A stretch of DNA of 64,000 nucleotides from Streptomyces nymphaeiformis. GTDB taxonomy: Bacteria; Actinomycetota; Actinomycetes; Streptomycetales; Streptomycetaceae. Shown here piece by piece: positions 8,705 through 19,596 of this stretch. A model generated the notes under the pieces. It was not told where the DNA came from and made no database searches. It saw only the letters and a list, made by a program, of their open reading frames with translations. The stretch lies in NCBI RefSeq assembly GCF_014203895.1, contig NZ_JACHJY010000003.1, positions 1 to 64,000 of the forward strand. Reading direction: 5' to 3'. Each line of letters opens with the position of its first letter. The stretch's first letter is position 1. Both the position numbers and the translations under genes were made by a program.

Positions 8705-9103
8705 TTGAACCGCCAAGAAGACACGAGCACCGGGCTGCCGGGACCGGCCGACCTGGTCACCGCCGCGGGAATCGACCACGTCCGCCTGGTCTACGACTAC
8801 CTCGACGCCGGTGACCTGGACTCGTGCGCCTCCCTGCTGCACGAGGAGGTGGTCCTCGAACTGCCGGGCCTGCCTCCGTTCCACGGCCGGGCGGCTGTCC
8901 TGCACACCCACTTCGGGCACACCCTGCCGACGGCCCGCTACGCGATCGACCGGGTCGTCGGCCAGGACCGCAGTGTGGTCGCCACGGGGCGCCGCGTGGT
9001 GCCGGGCACGGACGGGCAGGACCTGCGTTTCGTCGACCTGTTCACGATCGCCGACGACGGCATGGTCCTGGCCTGCACCCGGTACTACCACGTGGCACCG
9101 TGA
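8705..9103 (+). CDS. SnoaL/NTF2-like protein
   Basis: A 132-residue protein with the alpha+beta-barrel pattern of the SnoaL/NTF2 superfamily: DHVRLVYDYLDAGDLD, LLHEEVVLELPGLPPFHGRAA, and the C-terminal strands FVDLFTIADDGMVLACTRYY. Family members include polyketide cyclases, isomerases and small ligand-binding proteins, and the sequence alone does not say which this is. The frame is open from 8576, but AAGGGG (8691-8696) sits 8 nt before the TTG at 8705, and the homologous region begins only after it, so I start there. It is divergent from the SARP and ends at a strong terminator shared with the convergent beta-helix gene. Confidence 0.8.
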   Translation: MNRQEDTSTGLPGPADLVTAAGIDHVRLVYDYLDAGDLDSCASLLHEEVVLELPGLPPFHGRAAVLHTHFGHTLPTARYAIDRVVGQDRSVVATGRRVVPGTDGQDLRFVDLFTIADDGMVLACTRYYHVAP

Positions 9104-9109
9104 GTCGTG

Positions 9110-9138
9110 CCCGAGGACGGACCCCACCCGTCCTCGGG
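9110..9138. terminator. Bidirectional stem-loop terminator
   Basis: CCCGAGGACGG (9110-9120) and CCGTCCTCGGG (9128-9138) form a perfect 11-bp stem with a 7-nt loop. It lies in the short gap between the convergent SnoaL-like and beta-helix genes. There is no T-tract, as is usual in Streptomyces. Confidence 0.8.
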
Positions 9139-9152
9139 AGGCGTCGGGACGG

Positions 9153-10661
9153 CTACAGACCCGGTCCGTTGTACGCACCGCGGTGCGGCTTCGTGGTGGC
9201 GCTCACCGGGTTGGCCCAGTAGTCGCGGCCTCCGTTGCCGCTGATGACGGAGCCGTTGTTCAGGGCGGGGGACGTGGAGCGCAGCTTGTAGCCGTCGGCG
9301 GAGTGGATGGTGTCGCCGCCGGTGCCGGGGTTCACGAACTGCGGGTCGCCGACGATGCCGTTGGCGGTCGGCCGGGGCACGCCCTGGAAGACGTTCCACA
9401 GCCAGGAGATCCCCGCCGCCGTGGGCAGCCGGGAGTCGGCGGTACCCACCCAGATGTTGTTCTCGACGACGCTCTCGTCGGGGAGCGTGATGCTGAACTT
9501 CCTGTCCGTGCAGTAGAGGACGTTGTTGTAGAGGTGCAGGGCCGAGCGTCCGGCGCTGACGCTGCTCATGCGGCAGTCGTTCTCGGAGATGTTGTAGCGG
9601 ATGACCTGCTGGGCGCCGCCGATGGTGCCGCAGCCGTCGCAGTCGAGGAAGAAGCCGCCGATGTTGTCGCGGCTGAAGTTGTACTGGATCGTGCAGGTGC
9701 CGGTGTTGCCCCAGTCGCAGTCGAAGGCCTGGCTGTCGGCGACGGACATCCGCGTGATGCCGTACACGGCGTTCTTCTGGATGGTCGGGTCGTGGTCGCC
9801 CAGCACCCAGATGCCGGCGAAGTTGCCGCCGGAGAAGGGGTAGACGCCGTTGCCGACGCCGGAGGCGTTGTTGTACTGGATCATGGGTGCTTCGGCGTAG
9901 CTGGCGATGATGCCGTCGCCGCCGACGTCCTTCAGGGTGTTGTTCTCTATCAGGACTCCGGTGCCCTTGACGGCCATGGCGCCGACGCGGATCTTGAGGC
10001 CGCCGCCGCCCGTGTCGCTGATCTGGTTGTCGTGGACGTGGACGTCGTTGAGGGTGGAGTTCGTGCCGGTCGCGCCCGTGACGACGCCCGCGGACTGGAC
10101 GTAGTCCTCGGTGGTCGGGCTGTTCTTGTTCGTCTGGCCGGCCACCCGGTCGATGACGAGGCCGCCGATGTCGAAGCCCCGGTGCGCCGTGCCGTCGGTG
10201 GCGGAGATCCGCAGGCCCGTGCGGCGGGCGAGGGAGGCGGCGGGGTTGGTGATCTTGAGGTTGCTGATCCGCCAGTGGTCCTGGTTGGTGAGGGAGACCG
10301 CGTTCGGGGCGCCGCCGCCGTCGATCACGGGCAGGGCGCCGGAGCCGTAACCGGTGAGCTGGACGGGTGCGGTGGCGGTGCCGCTGCCCTGGGGGGCGAG
10401 GGCGCCGGTGCAGGTGGTCCCGGAGGCGAAGGCGAGGGTGTCACCGGGGCCGTACGTCCTGGCGTTGGCCTGTCCGATGCTGTTGAACGGCGCCGCGAGG
10501 CTGCCGTCCCCGGCGGTCGCCTGTGAGCAGTCCACGTACGTGACGCTTCCCGCGGCCTCGGCGGTCGGGCCCGGGAGTGCGGCGGTTCCGCCGAACGCGA
10601 GGACGGCGACGAGAAGCCCGCGGCCTGCCGAACGGCGTCCGGGAAAAGCTCTGATGGTCAT
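9153..10661 (-). CDS. Secreted right-handed parallel beta-helix protein (pectate-lyase-like fold)
   Basis: About 502 residues. The ATG of MTIRAFPGRR gives a signal peptide (GRGLLVAVLAFGGTAALPGPTAEA), cut near residue 37. The mature protein starts VTYVDCSQATAGDGSLAAPFNSIGQA, typical of secreted beta-helix polysaccharide-active proteins. It continues as repeated Asn/Gly-rich coils (VHDNQISDTGGGGLKI, IENNTLKDVGGDGI, IQYNNASGVGNG, LYNNVLYC), the PbH1 ladder pattern. The end (DPQFVNPGTGGD, RSTSPALNNG) resembles the C-terminal cap seen in such proteins. The substrate is unknown; pectin-like or other uronic polysaccharides are possible. AAAGG lies about 10 nt before the ATG. The upstream region has a perfect operator-like palindrome, so expression is probably inducible. 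Confidence 0.88.
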   Translation of the reverse strand: MTIRAFPGRRSAGRGLLVAVLAFGGTAALPGPTAEAAGSVTYVDCSQATAGDGSLAAPFNSIGQANARTYGPGDTLAFASGTTCTGALAPQGSGTATAPVQLTGYGSGALPVIDGGGAPNAVSLTNQDHWRISNLKITNPAASLARRTGLRISATDGTAHRGFDIGGLVIDRVAGQTNKNSPTTEDYVQSAGVVTGATGTNSTLNDVHVHDNQISDTGGGGLKIRVGAMAVKGTGVLIENNTLKDVGGDGIIASYAEAPMIQYNNASGVGNGVYPFSGGNFAGIWVLGDHDPTIQKNAVYGITRMSVADSQAFDCDWGNTGTCTIQYNFSRDNIGGFFLDCDGCGTIGGAQQVIRYNISENDCRMSSVSAGRSALHLYNNVLYCTDRKFSITLPDESVVENNIWVGTADSRLPTAAGISWLWNVFQGVPRPTANGIVGDPQFVNPGTGGDTIHSADGYKLRSTSPALNNGSVISGNGGRDYWANPVSATTKPHRGAYNGPGL

Positions 10662-10714
10662 GACGCAACAACCTTTCTGGCGGTCGGATGCGGCCAGAAA
10701 GTAGGTGCGGCCGG

Positions 10715-10758
10715 TGATCGAGTCAATGCGTTCTCGTCGATTGATCGAGTTTCGATCA
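10715..10758. promoter_or_regulatory. Operator-like palindrome upstream of the beta-helix gene
   Basis: TGATCGAGTTTCGATCA (10742-10758) is a perfect inverted repeat with 7-bp arms and a 3-nt spacer. A third TGATCGA half-site lies at 10715-10721, 27 bp closer to the beta-helix start. The size and symmetry suit a dimeric sugar-responsive repressor (LacI, GntR or DeoR type), but no such regulator gene is adjacent. Confidence 0.55.
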
Positions 10759-10833
10759 GAGGATGGGCGATTGGTCGATCCTGGGGGCGCGGGTGCGCGG
10801 GTCCGGGTCCCGCGCACCCGTGCGTACCCCCGT

Positions 10834-11241
10834 TCAGAACCCCGCAGCGGCCGGTACGAGGCGGAGGCGGCAAGCGTCCAGGGCGCTGTCGAGGTGTGTG
10901 CCGAGGCCCGGTTCCGGGTCCAGGACGGAGAGGCGGTGCATGGTCAGCATCGCGTCCCAGGCCGAGGCCCTGGCCAGGGGCGAGGCGCCCATCGGGACGT
11001 CTTCGAGGTGGGTCCAGAGGTGGGCGCCGAAGCCCAGATGAATCGTTCCTGCCCGGGATTCCTCCTCGTCCAGGGCGCGACGCGCGGCCGTCAGGAAGGT
11101 CATGGCGTCCTCGGGGCCGAGCGCCGAGACGACGACCCGGAGGTGGGAGGCGGTCAAGGCGGTGACCTCGGCCCACTCGGCCGCGTCACCGAAGCGCTCG
11201 CACAGGCGTACGTTCAACAGGTGTTCCATGTCAGCGGTCAT
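10834..11241 (-). CDS. Hypothetical protein
   Basis: A 135-residue, mostly helical product starting MTADMEHLLNVRLCERFGDAAEW; a second ATG (MEHLL) lies 12 nt downstream. It has no signal peptide, membrane segment or motif I recognise. Acidic and Leu-rich segments (AMTFLTAARRALDEEESR, LTMHRLSVLDPEPGLG) and good third-position GC support a real gene. It is codirectional with the permease upstream but separated from it by a terminator, so it is probably transcribed alone. Confidence 0.6.
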   Translation of the reverse strand: MTADMEHLLNVRLCERFGDAAEWAEVTALTASHLRVVVSALGPEDAMTFLTAARRALDEEESRAGTIHLGFGAHLWTHLEDVPMGASPLARASAWDAMLTMHRLSVLDPEPGLGTHLDSALDACRLRLVPAAAGF

Positions 11242-11376
11242 GCATGCACAGATACGTTTCCGCAGCCCACGTCGCCCGTCACGACACGCGGGAGCTCCCG
11301 TCCGCCCCCCGTACGGAGTGATCGTCCCCCCGGTGCCGTACGGCGCGCGACACGAACGGCCCACACGACGGAACGC

Positions 11377-11413
11377 CCGAGGGCCGGGGCGCACGAAGCG
11401 CTCCGGCCCTCGG
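11377..11413 (-). terminator. Stem-loop terminator after the APC permease
   Basis: CCGAGGGCCGG (11377-11387) pairs perfectly over 11 bp with CCGGCCCTCGG (11403-11413). It lies 22 bp beyond the permease stop codon. Confidence 0.75.
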
Positions 11414-11435
11414 GGGGGGGATGGTTCCGGCAGGG

Positions 11436-12833
11436 TCAGACCTGCTCGTCCTCCGGGATGCTGACCAGCCAGCGGGTGTCCTTGCGCGGCCTCAGGTACA
11501 GGACCCAGTAGAGGGTGGCCACCGCCGTGATGCCGCCGGTCCACAGCAGGTACTCGGCGTCCTGCATGTACAGGACGTACGCGAGCACGCCGATCAGGAC
11601 CACCGGGACGGCCGGCCAGAGCGGCATGCGCCACGCCGCGACCTCGCGGTGCGCGCCCCGGCGGCTGAACAGCGCCGCCACGGCCACCAGCAGGTACATG
11701 CCGGTGACGGAGACGCCGGTGACGCCGTAGAGGGTGTCGAGGTTGACGAAGCAGAGGGCCGCGCCCGGCACGCCCACGACCAGGGTGGCCACCCACGGGG
11801 AGCCGAAGCGGCCCAGGCGGGAGAGGGCGTTGTTGACGGGCTCGGGCCAGGCCTTGTCGCGGGCCGAGGCGAACAGCACGCGGGAGTTCTGGATCACCAT
11901 GACGATGCCGGCGTTGATGATGGCGAGCGCGACGCAGAGGCTGATGAAGGTGCCGACGGCGGAGTTGGACCAGGCGTTGATCATGCCGCTGATGTCGCCG
12001 CCGGTGAGGGTCTCCAGGTCGCCGGCGCCGAGCGTGATGGCGACGACGGGCACCAGGATGACGGCGGTCGAGATGGCGAGGGTGGCGAGCACGGTGCGGG
12101 CCACGGACTTGCGCGGGTTCTCCAGCTCCTCGGAGAGGTAGACGGCCGTCGAGAAGCCCTGGGTGATGAAGAGGGCGATGGCAAGGCCGGAGACCACCAT
12201 GGCGCCGGTGACGAGCGAGTGCGAACCGCCGGCGTGCGCGACCTCGCCGTGGAGCAGGGAGCCGACGCCCCGCTGGGAGTGGGCGAAGCCGAGGATCGCG
12301 ACGATGCCCGCCGCGACCACTTCGAGGACCAGGAAGATGCCGGTGATCCAGGCGTTGGCGCGCAGGTCGAGGAGGCCCGCGAGGGTCGCGAGGAGCATGA
12401 CGCCGGCGCCGGCGATCGGGGCGGGGATGTGGACCAGGGGCGCGAGGTAGTCGGCGGTCCCCATGGCGATCACCGGTGGCACGATCATCACCACCAGCAG
12501 GGACAGGACGAACACCAGCCAGCCCGCCAGGCGGCCCGAGAGGGTGGAGACGATGGCGTACTCGCCGCCCGCGCTCGGGATGAGGGTGCCCAGCTCGGAG
12601 TAGCAGAACGCCACGCCGATACAGAGCAGCGAGCCGATCGCGATGGTCAGGGCCGCGTACGTGCCGACTCCGTCGAACAGGTCGGGTACGACCACGAAGA
12701 GGGTGGAGGCGGGCGTCACGCACGACAGCGTGAGCAATGTGCCGCCCACGACACCGATGGAACGCTTGAGCTTCTGCGGCACAGGGCCGGTCTGAGGGGC
12801 CAACGCGTGCGGTGCGCTGAGGGTGTCGGTCAT
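11436..12833 (-). CDS. APC-superfamily amino acid/amine permease
   Basis: A 465-residue integral membrane protein with about 12 hydrophobic helices. TM1 is the conserved broken helix (GVVGGTLLTLSCVTPASTLFVVVPDLF), followed by FCYSELGTLIPSAGGEYAIV, the family signature after TM2, and STAVYLSEELENPRKSVART in the loop before TM6. It probably imports an amino acid or a related amine by proton symport, but the substrate cannot be told. The start is MTDTLSAPHAL. It is followed by a strong terminator, with no obvious enzyme partner next to it. Confidence 0.9.
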   Translation of the reverse strand: MTDTLSAPHALAPQTGPVPQKLKRSIGVVGGTLLTLSCVTPASTLFVVVPDLFDGVGTYAALTIAIGSLLCIGVAFCYSELGTLIPSAGGEYAIVSTLSGRLAGWLVFVLSLLVVMIVPPVIAMGTADYLAPLVHIPAPIAGAGVMLLATLAGLLDLRANAWITGIFLVLEVVAAGIVAILGFAHSQRGVGSLLHGEVAHAGGSHSLVTGAMVVSGLAIALFITQGFSTAVYLSEELENPRKSVARTVLATLAISTAVILVPVVAITLGAGDLETLTGGDISGMINAWSNSAVGTFISLCVALAIINAGIVMVIQNSRVLFASARDKAWPEPVNNALSRLGRFGSPWVATLVVGVPGAALCFVNLDTLYGVTGVSVTGMYLLVAVAALFSRRGAHREVAAWRMPLWPAVPVVLIGVLAYVLYMQDAEYLLWTGGITAVATLYWVLYLRPRKDTRWLVSIPEDEQV

Positions 12834-13238
12834 CAGGCGGTTCCGATCGATGCGTGCGGTGATTCTGAGCGGGAGCGGTATCGCCTCCGGGGCGGCTGAT
12901 GATCAGGTGGTTCCGTGGGCTCCCGGGCTGAATGGAAGCGTGAGCAGAACCGCAGGTCAATGCCCCACCAGCTGCGGAATCCGTTGTTCCGACACGCCGG
13001 ATCGGGGCGCCGGGGCGCCAAGAACGCGTCAAGACCGCCGAAACGCTCCGTGCGGGAACCGCAGCCCGGCCGGGACAACTTTTCCCGCGCTTTACCGCCG
13101 ATCCACATGCTGGAATACCGGGCGAACCGGACAGAACCGTCCCATGTGGCCGGCGCCGGTCCGCGCGATGTCACGTTCCCGGCCGCCGTGCCGTCGTACC
13201 GCCGAGACGTCCTGTCCACAGAGCAGAAGGAGAGACCC
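12834..13238. other. Intergenic region between divergent permease and SnoaL-like genes
   Basis: 405 bp with promoters expected in both directions. An open frame runs through it into the SnoaL-like gene, but its translation (rich in Arg/Pro/Ser, no motif) does not look like protein. The only clear signal is the AGAAGGAGAG Shine-Dalgarno region (around 13225-13234) for the rightward gene. Confidence 0.6.
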
Positions 13239-13673
13239 ATGTCGGCAGCCGAGGCAGCGGGCAACATCGCGGTGCTCGAACGGTTCCACTCCGCCACGAA
13301 CAGCGGCGACCCCGACCGGGTCGCGCGGGCCATCGACGAGCTCACCGCCCCGGACCTGGTCTTCCACGCTCCCGTACCGATGGGCGGGACGGGTGCGGAG
13401 GCCCTGAAGCGGGTGTGGGCGGCGCTCCTGCGCGCGTTCCCCGACATCCGCGTCACCGTCGAGGAGACGGTCGCGGAAGGGGACAAGGTCGTCTCCCGGA
13501 ACACGGTGACCGGCACCCACCTGGGCGAGTACCGGGGCCTGCCGCCCACCGGGAGGCCCGTCACCTACGGCGAGATCTTCGTCCTCCGCTTCGTGGACGG
13601 CAAGATCGCCGAGGTCCGGGGCGTCGTGGACGTCCTCACCCAGCTGCGCCAGCTCGGCGCCCTCCCCTCCTGA
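13239..13673 (+). CDS. SnoaL-like polyketide-cyclase-family protein
   Basis: A 144-residue SnoaL-domain protein. The ATG (MSAAEAAGNIAVLERF) follows a strong Shine-Dalgarno AGAAGGAGAG. Diagnostic stretches are LERFHSATNSGDPDRV, DLVFHAPVPMGGTGAEAL, AFPDIRVTVEETVAEGDKVV, and THLGEYRGLPPTGRPVTYGE, which matches the ester-cyclase-like SnoaL branch. Such proteins catalyse aldol cyclisation in aromatic polyketide pathways or act as stand-alone hydrolases. No polyketide synthase is in the window, so a stand-alone role is more likely. A weak inverted repeat follows it (CTCGGGC 13681-13687, GCCCGAG 13700-13706). Confidence 0.85.
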   Translation: MSAAEAAGNIAVLERFHSATNSGDPDRVARAIDELTAPDLVFHAPVPMGGTGAEALKRVWAALLRAFPDIRVTVEETVAEGDKVVSRNTVTGTHLGEYRGLPPTGRPVTYGEIFVLRFVDGKIAEVRGVVDVLTQLRQLGALPS

Positions 13674-13800
13674 CCCGGCCCTCGGGCCCCAAGTCCCCTG
13701 CCCGAGCGCGGAGTCGGCCGCGTCCGAACAGTTCGACGACCGGGACGCGGACCCCTCCCGCGCCGGTAACCTGTGGGGCCGTCGAGGAAGAGGGGCCACG

Positions 13801-16134
13801 ATGGAGCGACTCCGCGCGGACGATCCGCGGGAGGCAGGACCGTACGCGCTCGTCGCGCGGCTCGGCACGGGCGGCATGGGGGCGGTCTACCTGGGGCGGT
13901 CGTCCGGGGGACGGACGGTCGCCGTGAAGATGGTGCGGCCCGACCTCGCCGTCGACGACGCCTTCCGGGACCGGTTCCGCCGCGAGGTCGCGGCGGCCCG
14001 GCTGGTGTCGGGGGCCTTCACCGCGCCGGTCGTGGACGCCGACCCGGACGCCCGCGCGCCTTGGATGGCCACGGCGTTCGTCGTGGGGGTCTCGCTGCAC
14101 CGCGCGGTCGGAACGCACGGACCGCTGCCCGAGGACGCGCTGCGGATGCTCACGGCCGGCCTCGCCGAGGCCCTCGTGGGCATCCACGCGGCGGAGGTCA
14201 TCCACCGGGACCTGAAGCCGGCGAACGTGCTGCTCGCCCTGGACGGGCCGCACGTGATCGACTTCGGCATCGCCCGCGCCACCGACGGCACGGCCCTGAC
14301 CTCCACCGGTTCCGTGATCGGCTCGGCGCCGTACATGTCGCCCGAGCAGGCCCTGGGCCGGCACCTCACCCCGGCGAGCGACGTGTTCTCGCTGGGGACC
14401 ACGGTCGCGTTCGCCGCGTGCGGGGAGAGCCCGTTCGGGGAGGGCGCGAGCGCGGCGGTCCTCTTCCGGGTCGTGCACACCGAACCCGATCTGTCGGCGG
14501 TCCCCGCGAGCGTACGGCCCCTGATCGAACGGTGCCTGGCCAAGGAACCGGAGCGACGGCCGTCCCCGCGCGAGGTGATCGCGTACGTCGAGGGACTCAC
14601 CCGTCCCCCCGACCCGCGCCTCGGCTACGGCCCCGGCCTCCGTGCGGACCGGCCCGCGGACCTGGCCGGCTGGCTCCCCGGTCAGGTCGCGGCGGACGTC
14701 CTCGCGCTGCGGGCGGTCCTCACGGCACCGCCCGAGCCGGAGCCCACTCCGGAGCCCGTGCCGGACCCGACGCTCCCGCTCACCGGCCCGGTCGAGGACC
14801 TCCTCCCTCCCCCGGCGGAACCCGGACGGACGCCGGGACGGACGCCCGGACGGGCGCCGGGCCGGCGGACGCTGCTCCTCGGTCTGACCGGCGGCGCGCT
14901 CGCCCTCGCCGGCGGCGGCACGTTATGGGCGCTGAACCACGGCGGCTCCGAGGCGGCCGACGGCCGGGGCGGCGGGGCCTCCGGCAGCACACCGGGCCCC
15001 TCCCGCCCCGAGCCCGACAGCGTGCCCGACGCGAAGCTCACCTGGCAGACGAAGCTTCCGTCCGCCGCCGTCCAGGTGCTCCCCGGGAACGGGATCGTCG
15101 CCTGCGTGACCCTGGAGCAGCTGGTCGGCCTCGACCGCCGGGGCGGCACGGCGTGGACGGTGAAGAGCGCCGACCACGACATGTACTTCTCCGTGATGGG
15201 CGCCAACGCCCTGCGGGTCGCCGCCGTGGACGGCGACCGGCTGTACGTGTCGGGTTCCGCCGGAATGACGCCGACGGCGGCGCGCGCCGGAGTGAAGGCG
15301 GCGGTGCTCTCGGTCCGCATGGCCGACGGCAAGGATCCCTGGACGGCGACCCTGGCGGGGCACGACTCCGCCGGTGCCCTCGGCTTCCCCGGCGTCCGCG
15401 ACGGCCGCGCCTACGTCCTGCCCCTCACCAGGGACGAGAGCACCGTCGGCGAGCTGAACGTGTGGGCGCTCGACCTCGCCGGCCGCCGCACCGCCTGGCT
15501 GCACGAGGCGCGGGCCATGCCCGTGTTCTGGAGCCTTCCCCGGTCCGGCGGCGGGCTGCTGTACGCCGACACCGAACGGATCGTCGCGGTGGGCGCGAAG
15601 GGCACGGTGGCCTGGTCGAAGGAGTTCAGGGCGGCCCTGGCCGGTGCCGCGGGACCGTACTACCTCGTCGTCGACGACCACGGCACCCTGACCGCGTTCG
15701 ATGCGGCGACCGGCGAGCGGGCGTGGACGGTGCCGGACGTCCTCGGGGCCTCCCGGCTCGGCGACGGCGTCGCCACCGACGAGCGGGGCACCGTCGCGTA
15801 CGTCCTGGTACGGGACGCGGACGACGGTCTCTCCCTGGTCGCCCTCGACGCGGCCACGGGCAAGGCCCGGTGGCGCCGGCCGATCCCGGCCGACGCCCCC
15901 GGTTCGCCCGCCCCGGGCGCCCGGCTGCTGTGCGCCGACGGGAACGTGTACCGGATCGGGGCCGACGGGATGCTGTGGGCCTTCGACGCGGCGAACGGAA
16001 AGCCCCGCTGGAAGTACGGCGGCTTCAAGGGGATCGCGCCCGCGAACCTCGCCTGGGCCGCCGGCGACCGGCGGCTGTGCATCTCCGACACCGGGGCGAC
16101 GACCGTCGCCGCACTGGACGCGAACGGAGCCTGA
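13801..16134 (+). CDS. Membrane Ser/Thr protein kinase with PQQ-type beta-propeller
   Basis: A 777-residue Hanks-type kinase. The catalytic domain (residues 1 to about 265) has the glycine loop LGTGGMGAVYLG, the VAIK-like lysine in VAVKM, HRDLKPANVLL near 136 and DFG near 154. A Pro/Glu-rich linker leads to one hydrophobic segment (LLLGLTGGALALAGGGTL, about 356-375) immediately after a double arginine (GRRT). The rest is a propeller of PQQ-like repeats (TAFDAATGERAWTV, VALDAATGKARWRR, WAFDAANGKPRWKY), predicted outside the membrane. The propeller probably senses a ligand or a wall component and controls the cytoplasmic kinase. The next gene, a close paralogue, begins 2 bp after this stop and is surely cotranscribed. 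Confidence 0.93.
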   Translation: MERLRADDPREAGPYALVARLGTGGMGAVYLGRSSGGRTVAVKMVRPDLAVDDAFRDRFRREVAAARLVSGAFTAPVVDADPDARAPWMATAFVVGVSLHRAVGTHGPLPEDALRMLTAGLAEALVGIHAAEVIHRDLKPANVLLALDGPHVIDFGIARATDGTALTSTGSVIGSAPYMSPEQALGRHLTPASDVFSLGTTVAFAACGESPFGEGASAAVLFRVVHTEPDLSAVPASVRPLIERCLAKEPERRPSPREVIAYVEGLTRPPDPRLGYGPGLRADRPADLAGWLPGQVAADVLALRAVLTAPPEPEPTPEPVPDPTLPLTGPVEDLLPPPAEPGRTPGRTPGRAPGRRTLLLGLTGGALALAGGGTLWALNHGGSEAADGRGGGASGSTPGPSRPEPDSVPDAKLTWQTKLPSAAVQVLPGNGIVACVTLEQLVGLDRRGGTAWTVKSADHDMYFSVMGANALRVAAVDGDRLYVSGSAGMTPTAARAGVKAAVLSVRMADGKDPWTATLAGHDSAGALGFPGVRDGRAYVLPLTRDESTVGELNVWALDLAGRRTAWLHEARAMPVFWSLPRSGGGLLYADTERIVAVGAKGTVAWSKEFRAALAGAAGPYYLVVDDHGTLTAFDAATGERAWTVPDVLGASRLGDGVATDERGTVAYVLVRDADDGLSLVALDAATGKARWRRPIPADAPGSPAPGARLLCADGNVYRIGADGMLWAFDAANGKPRWKYGGFKGIAPANLAWAAGDRRLCISDTGATTVAALDANGA

Positions 16135-16136
16135 TC

Positions 16137-18560
<2,424 letters not shown>

Positions 18561-18561
18561 C

Positions 18562-18589
18562 CCGCCGCCCCTTCCGGGAGGGGCGGCGG
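18562..18589 (+). terminator. Stem-loop terminator of the kinase operon
   Basis: CCGCCGCCCC (18562-18571) pairs perfectly with GGGGCGGCGG (18580-18589) around an 8-nt loop, beginning 2 bp after the stop codon of the second kinase. Confidence 0.8.
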
Positions 18590-18612
18590 TGCTCGCCGGG
18601 CACGGCCCAGAA

Positions 18613-18645
18613 ACAGTAGCCATGTACATAGTAGCCATGTACTGT
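18613..18645. promoter_or_regulatory. MarR promoter/operator with perfect 13-bp direct repeat
   Basis: AGTAGCCATGTAC occurs at 18615-18627 and again, identically, at 18630-18642. The block is bounded by the inverted arms ACAGTA (18613-18618) and TACTGT (18640-18645), and each copy contains the palindrome GTAC. TACTGT also makes a good -10 hexamer whose end is 7 nt before the GTG of the marR gene, so the repressor would cover its own promoter. Confidence 0.65.
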
Positions 18646-18652
18646 ATTTCTC

Positions 18653-19153
18653 GTGAGTTCAGAGAACGAGAACGCCACGGCCGGTTTCCTGGTCTGGCGC
18701 CTGTCGATGAAGTGGCGCGTGGCCGTCGACCGGGCGGTCGCACCGCTGGGCCTGACCCATGCCCAGTACGCACTGATGGGGTCCCTGTACGGCATGGCGC
18801 GCTCCGGCCGACAGCCGAGCCAGCGTCAGCTCGCCGACCACACGGGGCTCGAACCGCTGTACGTCTCCAAGCTCGCCCGAGCGCTGGAGGCGGCCGGGCT
18901 CGTCGCCCGCACCCGGGACCCCGACGACCCGCGCGCCATGCGACTGACGCTCACCGAGCAGGGGCACGACGTCACGGGCCGCGCCATCACGGTGGTCCAG
19001 GGCCTCCTGGACCAGATGCTGGAGCCGCTCGGGGGACGGAAGGGCCCGCGCGCACGGCAGTTCACCCGCGACCTCGCGACCCTGCTCGAAGCACCTCTCG
19101 ATCCGCACGCCGAGAACGCCGAGAACGCCGAGAATCACGAGGAGCAGTCATGA
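18653..19153 (+). CDS. MarR-family transcriptional regulator
   Basis: A 166-residue winged-helix protein. It has LTHAQYALMGSLYGMARSG, the recognition region QRQLADHTGLEPLYVSKLARALEAAGLVAR, and the wing TRDPDDPRAMRLTLTEQG, all standard MarR features. MarR dimers usually repress their own operon and release DNA on binding a phenolic or other small ligand. There is no Shine-Dalgarno before the GTG and a good -10 lies 7 nt upstream, so the mRNA is probably leaderless. The C-terminus contains a short duplicated AENAENAEN stretch encoded by tandem GCCGAGAAC triplet blocks. It overlaps the next gene by ATGA, implying translational coupling. Confidence 0.93.
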   Translation: MSSENENATAGFLVWRLSMKWRVAVDRAVAPLGLTHAQYALMGSLYGMARSGRQPSQRQLADHTGLEPLYVSKLARALEAAGLVARTRDPDDPRAMRLTLTEQGHDVTGRAITVVQGLLDQMLEPLGGRKGPRARQFTRDLATLLEAPLDPHAENAENAENHEEQS

Positions 19154-19596
19154 CCACCACCGCACCCACCGTCAACGGCCGCGTCATCGCCCTGGCCCAC
19201 TACGCCCCGCGCGCCCTCCTGGAGCGGATACTGACGCACCACGGAATCACGTTCGAGCAGAGCGTCACGCTCCGGGTCGTCGCGGTCGCGGGCGACTCCG
19301 TCGACCGGGACGCGCTCGTCACCGACGTCATCGGCTCGCTCAAGACCGACGCGCCCGTCGTGCACGGCGTGATCGACGAGCTGACGGCCGCGCGACTCCT
19401 GGAGCAGGTCCCCGCGCAGGCCTCCCGGCTGCGGCTCACGGACGCCGGACGGAAGGTGTACGAGACGACCACCGCCGAGAGTGCCGAGATCGCCGCCCGG
19501 CTGTACGAGGGCATTCCCGCCGAGGACCTCGCGGCCGCCGGCCGCGTGCTGACCCTCATCACGGATCGCGCGAACGCCGAACTGGCGGGGGCCTGA
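19150..19596 (+). CDS. MarR-like winged-helix protein, partner of the upstream MarR
   Basis: A 148-residue protein whose ATG overlaps the upstream stop (ATGA). It resembles a degenerate MarR: LAHYAPRALLERILTHHGITFEQSVTLRVVA, then VHGVIDELTAARLLEQ and the wing-like RLRLTDAGRKVYE. The recognition helix is less canonical than in its partner, so it may heterodimerise with it or act as a ligand-binding partner. Translational coupling implies matched amounts of the two proteins. The pair lies upstream of an ABC exporter, which it may control. Confidence 0.75.
   Translation: MTTTAPTVNGRVIALAHYAPRALLERILTHHGITFEQSVTLRVVAVAGDSVDRDALVTDVIGSLKTDAPVVHGVIDELTAARLLEQVPAQASRLRLTDAGRKVYETTTAESAEIAARLYEGIPAEDLAAAGRVLTLITDRANAELAGA

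Noticed and set aside
13773..16136. Upstream extension of the second kinase frame through the first kinase gene
   Set aside because: The extension is Arg/Gly-rich and lies in a different frame from the real first kinase; the second kinase has its own start right after the first stop.
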